Shown here in pieces: positions 34,391-44,084 of a DNA stretch of 64,000 nt. This DNA is from Xanthomonas sp. DAR 80977 (GTDB lineage Bacteria > Pseudomonadota > Gammaproteobacteria > Xanthomonadales > Xanthomonadaceae): the NCBI RefSeq assembly GCF_041240605.1, contig NZ_CP162487.1:3789001-3853000 (forward strand), in the 5' to 3' direction. Within the stretch, counting starts at the first letter, position 1. Every line of letters starts with the position of its first letter. The notes beneath the pieces are model-generated. The model had not been told where the DNA came from and searched no databases. It saw nothing but the letters and a program-made list of their open reading frames with translations. A program made the position numbers and the translations under genes.

Positions 34391-35911
34391 ATGCGATCCA
34401 CGCGCGTACGCCGCGGCCCTGCGCCGCCGAAGACCCGAGCGGTGTTGCCGATCCTGGCGCTTGCCATGGCCATGGCGATGGCGCTGCCCGCCGGCAGCGC
34501 GCATGCCGCCGAGCCGGGCTTCGTCGATCCGGCCACGCTGGACCGGGTGACGCTGCCGACGCCGGTGACCACGCAGCACCGCGGCACGTTCAACGGCCAG
34601 CGCATCGACTACAGCGCGACCGTGGAAACCTACGCCATCGACGGCGCCGACGGACGCCCGCTCGCGCGCCTGGTGTCCACCGCCTACATCGCCGCGTCCG
34701 CCGGCAGCGCGCGGCCGGTGATCTTCGCCTTCAACGGCGGCCCCATCGCCGCCAGCACGCCGCTGCATTTCGGCCTGCTCGGCCCGCAACGGCTGGCCGT
34801 GCCCGACGACCTGCATGCCAAGGCGGCCGGCTTCAGGCTGGTGGACAACCGCTATTCGCCGCTGGACGTGGCCGACATCGTCATCTTCGATCCGGCCAGC
34901 ACCGGCTACAGCCGCGTCGCCGACGGCGTGGCGCCGGCCAGCCAGTTCTCCACCCGCGCCGACGCGCGCCAGCTCGCGCAACTGGTGACGCAGTGGCTGG
35001 ACCGGCACGGCCGTCGCGGTGCGCCGGTGTACCTGCTCGGCGAAAGCTATGGCACCCTGCGCGCGCCGGAAGCGGCCACGCAGCTGAAGGCGGCCGGTAT
35101 CGCGGTGGACGGCATCGTGCTGCTGGGCCAGGCCGCCAACATCCTCGAATACGCGCAGCGCCGCGACAACATCGTCAGCTACGCGGTGTCGCTGCCGACC
35201 CTGGCCGCACTCGGCTGGTACCACGGCAAGGTCGATCGCGGCGGGCGCAGCCTCGCCCAGTTCGTCGAGGCCGCGGCCGCCTACGGCCGCGACCGCTACC
35301 TGACCACGCTGTTCCTCGGCAACCGCGCCAGCGCGCAGCAACGCGAGGAGGTGGCGCAGGCGCTGCAGGGCTTCACCGGCCTGCCGGCGCAGGCCTGGCT
35401 GAAGGCCGACCTGAAGGTCTCCAAGGTCGCCTACGCGCGCCAGCTGTTCCCCGGGCAGATCCTGTCCGCCAGCGACGGCCGCTACCTGCTCGACGCGCAG
35501 GGCGATTCGGCCAGCGTGCCCGACTACAACGCCGTCGCGCAACGCTATTACCGGCAGGTATTGAAGGTGCCGGCGCAGGCCGGCCGCTACTCCACCGCGA
35601 TGCCGACCTCCAGCGACTTCAACGCCTGGGACTGGGACGCCAACAAGTCGCCGTTCGGCGACTACCCCTGGGTCGGGCAACTGCGCGAACTGCTGGCGTC
35701 CAATCCGGACTGCCGGCTGCTGGTCGGCAACGGCTATTACGACAGCCAGACCACGATCGGCGCGATGGACTATCTCGCCGCGCAGTCCGGCTTGCCGATG
35801 CAGCAGGTGCGCACCCGCTACTACGAGGGCGGACACATGATGTACACGGTCGAGCGCAGCGCCGCCGATCTCGCGCAGGACATCCGCCAGATGGTCCGCC
35901 GCAGCTGGTGA
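34391..35911 (+). CDS. Exported S10-family carboxypeptidase homologue (copy 2)
   Basis: 506 aa with a signal peptide ending AGSAHAA. Catalytic S219 in LLGESYGTLRAPE, acid in NGYYDSQTT and base in YYEGGHMMYT are all present. The oxyanion-loop motif reads AFNGGPIAAS instead of NGGPGxSS, so a glycine normally following the proline is Ile. That may alter activity or specificity. FDPASTGYSR corresponds to the DPVGTGYS strand in copy 1. It lies between copy 1 (3-nt gap) and the TonB receptor (85-nt gap or less). Confidence 0.9.
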   Translation: MRSTRVRRGPAPPKTRAVLPILALAMAMAMALPAGSAHAAEPGFVDPATLDRVTLPTPVTTQHRGTFNGQRIDYSATVETYAIDGADGRPLARLVSTAYIAASAGSARPVIFAFNGGPIAASTPLHFGLLGPQRLAVPDDLHAKAAGFRLVDNRYSPLDVADIVIFDPASTGYSRVADGVAPASQFSTRADARQLAQLVTQWLDRHGRRGAPVYLLGESYGTLRAPEAATQLKAAGIAVDGIVLLGQAANILEYAQRRDNIVSYAVSLPTLAALGWYHGKVDRGGRSLAQFVEAAAAYGRDRYLTTLFLGNRASAQQREEVAQALQGFTGLPAQAWLKADLKVSKVAYARQLFPGQILSASDGRYLLDAQGDSASVPDYNAVAQRYYRQVLKVPAQAGRYSTAMPTSSDFNAWDWDANKSPFGDYPWVGQLRELLASNPDCRLLVGNGYYDSQTTIGAMDYLAAQSGLPMQQVRTRYYEGGHMMYTVERSAADLAQDIRQMVRRSW

Positions 35912-35996
35912 CATGACATTCCGCCGTTCCCGCAGCACCCGTCGTTCGCGCTCCATCCACCCCGCCCCGCCCACCGCCAGCCAGCGAGTCCCGCCC

Positions 35997-38234
35997 ATGT
36001 CATCCGTCGCCCGCCACCGTCTTTCCCAGGTCATTTCGCGCGTGCTGTGCTGCCCCGCCAGCGCGCTCCTGCTGCTGCCCTCCGTCGCGCTCGCCCAGCA
36101 GGACGACGGCGCCGCCACGCAGCTGGACACCATCACCGTGACCGCGCAGAAGCGCAGCGAGCGCCTGCAGGACGTACCGATGTCGGTGCAGGTGCTCAAC
36201 ACCGAGAAGATGAGCAGCGAAGGCAGCTACAAGCTGGCCGACTATTTCGCCCAGTTGCCCGGCCTGTCCTACATCCAGTCGCCGATGAGCAGCAACATCG
36301 TGCTGCGCGGCATCGCCACCGACTCCGGCCTCGGCAGCCGCCCGACCTCGGGCATCGTCATCGACGACGTGCCCTACGGTTCGGCGCTCAGCACCGGCGC
36401 GATCCCCGACCTGGACCCGTCCGACCTGCAGCAGATCGAAGTGCTGCGCGGCCCGCAGGGCACGCTGTACGGCGCCAGCAGCATGGGCGGGCTGATCAAG
36501 TACGCGATGACCGATCCGGACACCAGCGCGACCTTCGGCCGCGTGGAGGCCGGCGGCTCCAGCGCCGCGCACGGCGGCTCCGGCTACAACGCGCGCACCT
36601 CGGTGAACCTGCCGTTCTCCGACCGCTTCGCGCTGCGGGTCAGCCTGTTCCAGCGTCGCGACCCGGACTTCGTCCACAACACCAACAGCGACGACAAGAA
36701 CGACAGCCAGGTCCGCGGCGGCCGCGTCTCGGCGCTGTGGAACGTCACCGACACCGTGACGGTGCGTTCCTCGGCGCTGTTCCAGGACACCGAGACCGGC
36801 TCCAGCTCGGTGGTCGATACCGACCCCGAGCTGCATCCGCTGTACGGCCAGTACAGCCACGACCGCATCAGCGGCGGCGACACCTTCAAGGGCCAGGTGC
36901 GCTTCTACACCACCAAGGTCAGCTGGGACCTGGGCTGGGCCACGCTGGACAGCATCAGCGGCTATGCGCAGCACCGCAGCCGTGCCTACCAGGACGTGGG
37001 CTACACCACCATCGGCCGGCTCGCGCCGGTGTTCGCCGGCATCTTCGGGCTGGACAGCGCCAACCCCAGTTCGCTGATCGACAACCGCTACAACACCAAC
37101 CGCACCACCCAGGAAGTGCGGCTGGTCTCGCAGGGCGAGCGCGCGCTGGACTGGCAGGTCGGCGCGTTCTACAGCGACGAGGAGGCCAAGAGCACGCAGA
37201 ACTTCTACATCGCCGACAAGTCCAGCGGCACCATCTATCGCGACTTCCCGCTGCTGGTCTCGCTGGGCGACAACAGCTACCGCGAGAAGGCGGTGTACGC
37301 CGACGGCACCTACCATTTCACCCCGCAGTTCGACATCCAGCTCGGCGCGCGCTATGCGCGCAACAGCCTGCGCGAGAACAGCGATACAGGCGGCCTGCTG
37401 CAGGACCCGAGCCTGGGCTTCGACAGCAACAAGGACAGCGCCACCACCTACCTGTTCTCGCCGCGCTACCGCTTCAACGACGAGCTGATGACCTACCTGC
37501 GCATCGCCTCCGGCTACCGCGCCGGCGGCAGCAACGGCACGCTGGTGGCCAACATCCCGTTCTCCTACAGCTCCGACAGCCTGTGGAGCTACGAGCTGGG
37601 CCTGAAGACCCAGTTGCTGGACCGCTCGCTGAGCCTGGACGCGGCGCTGTTCCACATCGACTGGAGCGACCTGCAGATCTCGCAGGTCGAGCCGACCTTC
37701 GGCAGCAGCTACACCACCAACGCCGGCAAGGCCACCAGTCAGGGCCTGGAGCTGTCGGTCAACTGGGTGCCGTCGGCCGACTGGAAGGTCAGCGCCAGCT
37801 ACGCCTACACCCATGCCACGCTGGCCCAGGACATCCCCGGCTACGTCGAAGGCTCCTCCGCCTACGGCAAGGACGGCGATCGCCTGCCGTACTCGGCGCG
37901 CAACAGCGCCTCGGCCTCGCTCAAGCGCTACTTCGCGCTGGGCGACAACCTGGAGGGCTTCGTCGGCGCCGACGCGGCTTACATGGGCGATCGCGACATG
38001 GAGTTCACCACCTCGGCCAACATCCCGCGCATCCACCTGCCCAGCTACACCACCGTCGGCCTCAACGCCGGCGTGCAGGGCCAGGCCTGGAGCGCCACGC
38101 TGTACGTGCGCAACCTCACCGACGAGGTCGGCTACATCAACGCCAATCGCCGCGGCTCGCTGGCCAGTTCGACGCTCGGCGCCACGCTGATCCAGCCGCG
38201 CACGGTCGGCCTGACCCTGGCCTGGGACTATTGA
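35997..38234 (+). CDS. TonB-dependent outer-membrane receptor of the peptidase operon
   Basis: 745 aa from ATG 35997 (MSSVARHRLSQVISRVLCC); an in-frame ATG at 35913, 2 nt after the preceding stop, is the alternative. Signal peptide ends ...LPSVALAQ. TonB box/plug: LDTITVTAQKRSERLQDVPMSVQV, then LRGIATDSGLG and LRGPQGTLYGASSMGG. The beta-barrel ends GLTLAWDY. No STN domain, so it is a simple importer rather than a transducer. Its place between three carboxypeptidases, an amidohydrolase and aminopeptidases suggests a peptide or peptide-derived substrate (inference). Confidence 0.92.
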   Translation: MSSVARHRLSQVISRVLCCPASALLLLPSVALAQQDDGAATQLDTITVTAQKRSERLQDVPMSVQVLNTEKMSSEGSYKLADYFAQLPGLSYIQSPMSSNIVLRGIATDSGLGSRPTSGIVIDDVPYGSALSTGAIPDLDPSDLQQIEVLRGPQGTLYGASSMGGLIKYAMTDPDTSATFGRVEAGGSSAAHGGSGYNARTSVNLPFSDRFALRVSLFQRRDPDFVHNTNSDDKNDSQVRGGRVSALWNVTDTVTVRSSALFQDTETGSSSVVDTDPELHPLYGQYSHDRISGGDTFKGQVRFYTTKVSWDLGWATLDSISGYAQHRSRAYQDVGYTTIGRLAPVFAGIFGLDSANPSSLIDNRYNTNRTTQEVRLVSQGERALDWQVGAFYSDEEAKSTQNFYIADKSSGTIYRDFPLLVSLGDNSYREKAVYADGTYHFTPQFDIQLGARYARNSLRENSDTGGLLQDPSLGFDSNKDSATTYLFSPRYRFNDELMTYLRIASGYRAGGSNGTLVANIPFSYSSDSLWSYELGLKTQLLDRSLSLDAALFHIDWSDLQISQVEPTFGSSYTTNAGKATSQGLELSVNWVPSADWKVSASYAYTHATLAQDIPGYVEGSSAYGKDGDRLPYSARNSASASLKRYFALGDNLEGFVGADAAYMGDRDMEFTTSANIPRIHLPSYTTVGLNAGVQGQAWSATLYVRNLTDEVGYINANRRGSLASSTLGATLIQPRTVGLTLAWDY

Positions 38235-38292
38235 TGCGCGCCGCCGGCCGCCGCAGGGCGGCCGGCCCCTTTCCCCATTGCGGAATGTCTCG

Positions 38293-39795
38293 ATGAACTG
38301 GATCCACGGCCTGGCGCTGCTGCTGGCGACGGCGCTGCCGTTCGCCGCCGTTGCCGACGATGCTGCCGACGACGACGCAGCGGCGCCGGTCGCGTACCCG
38401 ACCCTGCTGTCCGCTCCGCAGCAGGCCCGCCTCGGCGCGCAACGGCTGCGCTACCGGGTCAGCTTCGACCAGCTCGATTTCGTCGGCAGCAACGGCGCGC
38501 GCGCCGCCTCGATCAGCGCCATCGGCTATCTGGCCGAACGCGCCGATGCCGGCACGCGGCCGGTGCTGTTCGCCTTCAATGGCGGCCCCGGCGCATCGTC
38601 GGTGCTGCAGGTCGAAGGCCTCGGCCCGCTGCTGCGAGTGCGCGACGGCAAGCGACAGACATTGCGCGCCAATCCGCACAGCATCCTCGATGCCGCCGAC
38701 CTGGTGTTCATCGATCCGCCCGGCACCGGCTTCAGCCAGGCGCCGGCCGACGCCGCCGCGCGCGAGCGCTACTGGTCCGACCATGGCGACGCCAAGGCGG
38801 TGGAGGCGATGATCCGGCACTGGCTCAAGACGCACGGGCGCGAACGCGCGCCGCTGTACATCGCCGGCGAAAGCTACGGCGGTTACCGGCTGGCGCTGCT
38901 CGCCGCGGACGTCGCCGACCTGCGTCCGGCCGGCGTGCTGCTGGTCTCGCCGCTGCTCGATGCCACCAGCGGCGACGACAGCGCCGGCAACGACCTGCGC
39001 GCGGAGTTCGACCTGCCCTCGCTGGCGGTCGCGGCGGCCGCCCACGGCAAGGGCGAACTGGCCGGGCAAGCGGTCGAACACGTCTATGCGCAGGCGCGTG
39101 CGTTCGCGCTCGGCGACTACGCGCAGGCGCTGCTGCAGGGCAGCGCCCTGCCGGCCGACGCGCGCAGCCGTATCGCCGCGCGCCTGTCCGCGCTGCTGGG
39201 CCTGCCGGAGCAGGCGCTGCTGGCGGCCGACCTGCGTCCGGACGTGGAAAGCTTCCGGCTCGGCGTGCTGGCGGCCGACGGCCAGCAGATCGGCCGGCTC
39301 GACAGCCGCATCGCCGCAGCGCTGCCGGCGCCGCAAGCGGCCGCGCCGGATCGGCCCTCGGCCGCCAACGATCCGGCGCTCGGCCTCGGCCACGGCAACC
39401 GCATCGACTCGGCGCTGCTGGCCGACTACCTGCACGGTCTGTTCGGCGACGGGTTGCCGCGCGACTACGTCAGCCTGGACATCGACATCGCCATGGCCTG
39501 GCGCTTCGCCGCCGACGATGGCGCCGGCCCGCGCCCGTTCGGCAGCGCGATGCGTTTCAATCCCACGCCGAACCTGGCGCGGCTGGCGCAGGCCAATCCC
39601 GGCTTCCATGTGCTGGCGCTCAACGGCTACTACGACCTGGCCGTGCCCGCGCTCGGCCCCTGGCATGCCCTGCACCACAGCGGATTGGATCCGGCGCGCA
39701 TCGCGTTCCGCGTCCTGCCCGGCGGCCACGCCGTGTTCGCCGACGAGGCGCTGCGCCCGCAGCTGCATGCGCTGCTGAAGGACTTCCTCGAATGA
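38293..39795 (+). CDS. Exported S10-family serine carboxypeptidase (copy 3)
   Basis: 500 aa from ATG 38293 with signal peptide MNWIHGLALLLATALPFAAVA. Motifs: LFAFNGGPGASSVLQVEGLGP, FIDPPGTGFSQ, nucleophile S194 in IAGESYGGYRL, acid in NGYYDLAVP and base in LPGGHAVF. It differs enough from copies 1 and 2 to suggest division of labour rather than recent tandem duplication. The stop overlaps the amidohydrolase start by 4 nt (ATGA, 39792-39795). Confidence 0.92.
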   Translation: MNWIHGLALLLATALPFAAVADDAADDDAAAPVAYPTLLSAPQQARLGAQRLRYRVSFDQLDFVGSNGARAASISAIGYLAERADAGTRPVLFAFNGGPGASSVLQVEGLGPLLRVRDGKRQTLRANPHSILDAADLVFIDPPGTGFSQAPADAAARERYWSDHGDAKAVEAMIRHWLKTHGRERAPLYIAGESYGGYRLALLAADVADLRPAGVLLVSPLLDATSGDDSAGNDLRAEFDLPSLAVAAAAHGKGELAGQAVEHVYAQARAFALGDYAQALLQGSALPADARSRIAARLSALLGLPEQALLAADLRPDVESFRLGVLAADGQQIGRLDSRIAAALPAPQAAAPDRPSAANDPALGLGHGNRIDSALLADYLHGLFGDGLPRDYVSLDIDIAMAWRFAADDGAGPRPFGSAMRFNPTPNLARLAQANPGFHVLALNGYYDLAVPALGPWHALHHSGLDPARIAFRVLPGGHAVFADEALRPQLHALLKDFLE

Positions 39796-41822
39796 TCCGC
39801 CCCCTGCTTGCGGCCGCCCTGGCCGGCGCCTTCGCCTTCGCCGCCCACGCCGCGCCGGCCGCGAACCCGCCGCAATCGCTGCTGCTGATCGCCAACGGCG
39901 AGACCGCCGGCTACCTGAAGGCCGCCGCCAACGGCGACACCTACGAGGTCGACTACCACGTCGACAACAACGGCCGCGGCCCCAAGCACCACGAGACCAT
40001 CGTGCTCGGCGAGCACGCGCTGCCGCTGGCCTGGTCGGTCACCGGCACCTCGCTGATGGGCGGCCAGGTCGCCGAGCGCTACCGCTGGCACGACGGCGTC
40101 GCCGAATGGAACAGCCAGGCCGACAGCGGCCGCAGCGCGCAGCCGCACCCGATGCTGTACATCACCAACGACAGCAGCCCCTGGGCGATGTGGACCTACG
40201 CCAAGGCGCTGCTGGCGGCGCCCGGGCATCGCCTGGACGTGCTGCCCAGCGGGCGCATGCAACTGGAGCTGGTCGGCACGCTCGCGCTGCCGGGCCAGGC
40301 CGGGGCGCCGCCGCTGCAGGCGCGGCTGCTGCGGCTGTCCGGGCTGGACCTGGAACCGCATTACCTCGCCGTCGATGCCGACGGCGCGCTGCTGGCCGAC
40401 CTCGACGACGACGCCGTGGCGATCCGCGACGGCTACCAGGCGCAACTGGCGACGCTGACCGACGCGGTGAAAGCGCAACAGTTCGCCCACGCGCAGGTCC
40501 TGCAGCGCCAGCTCGCGCATCCGCTGACGCATGGCCTGTGGCTGCGCAACGTGCACGTGTTCGATCCCATCAACGGGCTGCGCAGCGACGCGGTGAACAT
40601 CCACGTCGCCGACGGGCACATCGTCTCGGTGGACGCGCAGTGGCAACCGGCGCCCGGCGACCGCGTCTACGATGGCGGCGGCGGCACGGTGATCCCGGGC
40701 CTGCACGACATGCATTCGCACAGCACCCTGTCCTCGGGGCTGTGGTACCTGGCCGCGGGCGTCACCAACACCCGCGACATGGGCAACGACAACGCCTTCC
40801 TGCTCGACCTGACCGCGCGCATCGAACGCGGCGAGATCGCCGGTCCGCGCATCGTCCGCAACGGGTTCCTCGAAGGCCGCAGCCCGTACTCGGCGCGCAA
40901 CGGCTTCGTCGTCGACCGCCTCGACGACGCGCTGAAGGACGTGGCCTGGTACAAGGACCACGGCTACTGGCAGATCAAGCTCTACAACTCGATGAATCCG
41001 GCCTGGGTGGCGCCGATCGCCGCGCGCGCGCATGCGTTGGGCATGGGCGTCACCGGCCACGTGCCGGCCTTCACCAACGCCGACGCGATGATCGCCGCCG
41101 GCTACGACGAGATCACCCACATCAACCAGCTGATGCTGGGTTGGGTGCTCGCGCCCGGAGAGGACACGCGCACGCCGCTGCGGCTGACCGCGATGAAGCG
41201 CGTCGCCGATCTCGACCTCGATGCGCCGCAGGTGCGGCGCACGCTGGAGCTGATGCGCCAGCGCGACATCGCCCTGGACACCACCGACGTGATCCTGGAA
41301 CGGCTGATGCTCAGCCGCGCCGGCAGCGTGCTGCCGGCCGATGCGCCGTACCTGTCGCACATGCCGATCGCCTACCAGCGCTACCGCCAGCGCACCTTCG
41401 TGCCCGATCTCACGCCGCAGACCGACGCGCAATACCGGCAGGCGCTGGACAAGACCCTGCAACTGATCGGCCGCCTGCACCGGCAAGGCACCGTGCTGCT
41501 GCCCGGCACCGACGACACCACCGGCTTCACCGTGCACCGCGAGCTGGAGCTGTACGTCGCCGCCGGGCTGAGCCCGCAGCAGGCGCTGCGCGCCGGCACC
41601 TGGCAGAGCGAGCTGCATTTCGGCCGCACCGACCGGCTCGGCAGCGTGCATCCGGGCAAGCAGGCCGACTTCGTGCTGCTGCCCGGCGACCCGACCACCG
41701 ACATCGCCGCGATCCGCCAGCCCGCGCTGGTGGTGAAGGACCGGCAGCTGTACCTGCCCGCCGAGATCTACCGCGCCCTCGGCGTGGAACCGTTCGCGCC
41801 GCCCCCCAAGACCCTCCAATGA
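39792..41822 (+). CDS. Exported metal-dependent amidohydrolase (imidazolonepropionase/prolidase-like)
   Basis: 676 aa with signal peptide MIRPLLAAALAGAFAFAAHA. An unusual ~240-residue N-terminal extension precedes the TIM-barrel amidohydrolase domain. Metal-site motifs: IPGLHDMHSH (D306, H308, H310), IKLYNS (bridging Lys), VTGHVPAF, ITHINQL and LPGTDDT. The family includes Xaa-Pro/Xaa-Arg dipeptidases, so cleavage of dipeptides or a cyclic amide is plausible. It is translationally coupled on both sides (ATGA overlaps). Confidence 0.88.
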   Translation: MIRPLLAAALAGAFAFAAHAAPAANPPQSLLLIANGETAGYLKAAANGDTYEVDYHVDNNGRGPKHHETIVLGEHALPLAWSVTGTSLMGGQVAERYRWHDGVAEWNSQADSGRSAQPHPMLYITNDSSPWAMWTYAKALLAAPGHRLDVLPSGRMQLELVGTLALPGQAGAPPLQARLLRLSGLDLEPHYLAVDADGALLADLDDDAVAIRDGYQAQLATLTDAVKAQQFAHAQVLQRQLAHPLTHGLWLRNVHVFDPINGLRSDAVNIHVADGHIVSVDAQWQPAPGDRVYDGGGGTVIPGLHDMHSHSTLSSGLWYLAAGVTNTRDMGNDNAFLLDLTARIERGEIAGPRIVRNGFLEGRSPYSARNGFVVDRLDDALKDVAWYKDHGYWQIKLYNSMNPAWVAPIAARAHALGMGVTGHVPAFTNADAMIAAGYDEITHINQLMLGWVLAPGEDTRTPLRLTAMKRVADLDLDAPQVRRTLELMRQRDIALDTTDVILERLMLSRAGSVLPADAPYLSHMPIAYQRYRQRTFVPDLTPQTDAQYRQALDKTLQLIGRLHRQGTVLLPGTDDTTGFTVHRELELYVAAGLSPQQALRAGTWQSELHFGRTDRLGSVHPGKQADFVLLPGDPTTDIAAIRQPALVVKDRQLYLPAEIYRALGVEPFAPPPKTLQ

Positions 41823-42346
41823 GCACGGCCACCTCTCCTATGCAAACCCCGCACTTCTCCCTGTCGGACACCGTGACCGCACGCCTGCACGCGCTCGGCC
41901 TGGTCCTGCCGCCGCCGCTGCGCGTGCCCGACGGGGTGATCCTGCCGTTCGCCCCGGTGCACGTGATCGGCAAGCGCGTGCTGATCTCCGGCCACGGCCC
42001 GCAGCATCCGGACGGCAGTACCGCCGGCGGCGTCGGCCGCATCGGCGAAGCGCTGGACGAGGCGCAGGGCTATGCCGCCGCGCGCCAGACCACCCTGTCG
42101 ATGCTGGCCAGCCTGGAACGCAGCCTGGGCAGCCTGGACCGGATCAAGCGCTGGGTGCGCGTGTTCGGCATGGTCCGCTGCGCGCCCGGCTTCCAGCGCC
42201 AGCCGAGCGTGATCAACGGCTGCTCGGACCTGCTGCTGGCACTGTGGGGCCCGGAACTGGGCCAACATGCACGCAGCGCGGTCGGCATGGCCGAGCTTCC
42301 GTTCGGCATCCCGGTCGAGATCGAAGCCGAAGCCGAACTGCACTGA
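41819..42346 (+). CDS. RidA-family protein (cytosolic copy)
   Basis: 175 aa without a signal peptide. YjgF/YER057c/UK114 fold: VLISGHGPQHPDG, LSMLASLERSLGSLDRIKRWVRVFGMV, and HARSAVGMAELPFGIPVEIEAEAEL, in which R152 corresponds to the arginine that lets RidA deaminate reactive 2-aminoacrylate-type enamines and imines. It is longer than archetypal RidA (about 128 aa) because of a 45-residue N-terminal addition, as in the larger RidA subgroups. Start overlaps the amidohydrolase stop (ATGA). A PLP-enzyme gene follows after 23 nt. Confidence 0.85.
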   Translation: MSTATSPMQTPHFSLSDTVTARLHALGLVLPPPLRVPDGVILPFAPVHVIGKRVLISGHGPQHPDGSTAGGVGRIGEALDEAQGYAAARQTTLSMLASLERSLGSLDRIKRWVRVFGMVRCAPGFQRQPSVINGCSDLLLALWGPELGQHARSAVGMAELPFGIPVEIEAEAELH

Positions 42347-42369
42347 CCCTCGCCTGCAGGAACGCCACC

Positions 42370-43647
42370 ATGGACACGCGAACGCCCCGTTTCGATCCCA
42401 CCCGCCGGCAGCTGCTGGCGGCGGCCGGCGCGCTGCCGCTGTCGGCCGCGCTGTCCGGCATCGCCGGCAACGCCGCCGCGGCCGCCGCCACTGCCGCCAC
42501 GCCCGCGCGCGGCCTGCAAGGACTCAACCAGGCCTTCGAGATCGACGGCTGCTACCTCAACGGCGCCTACATGCATCCGGTCAGCCGCGCCGCGGCGCAG
42601 GCGCAGCGCGGCTTCCTCGACGCGCGGCTGATCAACGCCGGCGCCGACAAGGTCGACATGGGAGGCGACCGCGAACGCGCGATGGCCGCACTGGGCCGGC
42701 TGCTGCATGCCGACCGCGACGAACTGGCGTGGATCCCCAGCACCATGTTCGGCGAGAACCTGGTGCTGAACGGCCTCGGCATCCCGCACAGCCGCCAGCG
42801 CGTGGTCACCGACGCCTACCACTTCAACGGCTCGCTGTTCATGTACATGGAACTGGCCAAGCGCGGGCTCGACGTGCAGGTGGTGCGCCCGCGCGACAAC
42901 CGCATCCGGCTCGACGACCTGGACAAGGCGATCACCCCCGGCACGCGCCTGGTCGCGCTGACCCTGGTGTCCAGCGTCAACGGCTTTCAGCACGACCTCA
43001 AGGCGGTCTGCGACCTGGCCCACAGCCGCGGCGCGTTGGTCTACGCCGACCTGATCCAGGCCGCCGGCAACACCCCGATCGACCTGCACGGCAGCGGCGT
43101 GGATTTCGCCGCCAGTTCCACCTACAAGTGGATGATGGGCGACTTCGGCCTGGGCGTGCTGTACGCGCGCCGCGCCAGCCAGGACGCGCTGCGGCAGATC
43201 GTGTGGGGCTACCGCCAGGAAGGCGACAGCGTCTCGCACATCCTGCCGTTCGACCCGCCCGGCGAGCCGCCGCTGGAGACGCAGGCGATCGGCGGGCTGG
43301 CCGGCAAGATCGAGGTCGGCACCCTCAACAATTCCGCGGCGGCCGCGCTGGCGACGTCGCTGGAACTGATCGAGCGCCTCGGCGTGGACGCCATCCAGAC
43401 ATGGCGGCAACCCTTGCTGGCGCGCCTGCACGATGCGATCCCGCGGCTCGGCTTCGACGCGATGACGCCGCCGGACTCCAGCTCCGCCCTGGTCTCCTTC
43501 GCCCAGCGCGATGTCGGCAAGCGGCTGGCGCCGAAGCTGAAGGCGGCCGGCGTCGCCGTCACCCTGTACCGCAACTACTTCCGCGTGTCGCCGTCGTTCT
43601 ACAACGGCAGCGACGATGTCGAACGCCTGATCGAGGCCCTGTCATGA
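42370..43647 (+). CDS. Tat-exported class V PLP-dependent aminotransferase/epimerase-like enzyme
   Basis: 425 aa. The N-terminus FDPTRRQLLAAAGALPLSAALSG is a twin-arginine signal, so the enzyme should cross the membrane folded with its cofactor. PLP residues: H151 (stacking), D227 and Q230 in YADLIQAAG, and Schiff-base K253 in STYKWMMGDFG. Overall it resembles the isopenicillin-N epimerase/cysteine desulfurase branch. PvdN, the Tat-exported enzyme that modifies pyoverdine in the Pseudomonas periplasm, belongs to that branch. Its stop overlaps the exported RidA start by 4 nt. Transamination, racemisation or desulfuration of a peptide or amino acid are all possible. Confidence 0.88.
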   Translation: MDTRTPRFDPTRRQLLAAAGALPLSAALSGIAGNAAAAAATAATPARGLQGLNQAFEIDGCYLNGAYMHPVSRAAAQAQRGFLDARLINAGADKVDMGGDRERAMAALGRLLHADRDELAWIPSTMFGENLVLNGLGIPHSRQRVVTDAYHFNGSLFMYMELAKRGLDVQVVRPRDNRIRLDDLDKAITPGTRLVALTLVSSVNGFQHDLKAVCDLAHSRGALVYADLIQAAGNTPIDLHGSGVDFAASSTYKWMMGDFGLGVLYARRASQDALRQIVWGYRQEGDSVSHILPFDPPGEPPLETQAIGGLAGKIEVGTLNNSAAAALATSLELIERLGVDAIQTWRQPLLARLHDAIPRLGFDAMTPPDSSSALVSFAQRDVGKRLAPKLKAAGVAVTLYRNYFRVSPSFYNGSDDVERLIEALS

Positions 43648-44084
43648 AGCGATTCCCGTTCTTGCTGTGCGCGCTGCTGGCGTGGACCGCACAGGCCGCG
43701 CCGGCACCGCTGCAGCGCTATGGCACCGCGCCCGGCGCGCCGTTCTCGGCCGCGGTGCGCGCCGGCGACACGCTCTACGTCTCCGGCCAGATCGGCAGCG
43801 CCGCGCAGGGCGGCTTGCCCGAGGACTTCGCGGCCCAGGCCAACAACGCGCTGGACAACGTCGCCAGCGCGCTGGCCCTGGCCGGCTCCGGCATGGACGA
43901 CATCGCCAAGTGCACGGTGATGCTGACCGACATGGCGCAGTGGCCGGCGTTCAACGCCCTGTACGTGCGCCGCTTCAAACCCGGCCACCTGCCCGCACGC
44001 AGCGCCATCGGCGCCAACGCCCTGGCGCTGGGCGCGAAGGTGGAAATCGAATGCATCGCCTACCTGCCCCAGGCCACACCATGA
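43644..44084 (+). CDS. Exported RidA-family enamine/imine deaminase
   Basis: 146 aa with a clear Sec signal peptide (MKRFPFLLCALLAWTAQAA), giving a mature protein of typical RidA length. Motifs include TLYVSGQIG, QANNALDNVASALALAGSGMDDIAKCTVML, and LPARSAIGANALALGAKVEIECIAY, with R119 as the deaminase arginine and E135 region intact. RidA normally protects PLP enzymes in the cytosol from reactive imines. A secreted copy coupled (ATGA) to a Tat-exported PLP enzyme suggests the same partnership outside the inner membrane. Confidence 0.88.
   Translation: MKRFPFLLCALLAWTAQAAPAPLQRYGTAPGAPFSAAVRAGDTLYVSGQIGSAAQGGLPEDFAAQANNALDNVASALALAGSGMDDIAKCTVMLTDMAQWPAFNALYVRRFKPGHLPARSAIGANALALGAKVEIECIAYLPQATP

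Noticed and set aside
32669..36202. 1177-codon minus-strand open frame over the S10 genes
   Set aside because: Shadow of the carboxypeptidase and receptor genes, which have signal peptides, catalytic motifs and ribosome-binding sites.
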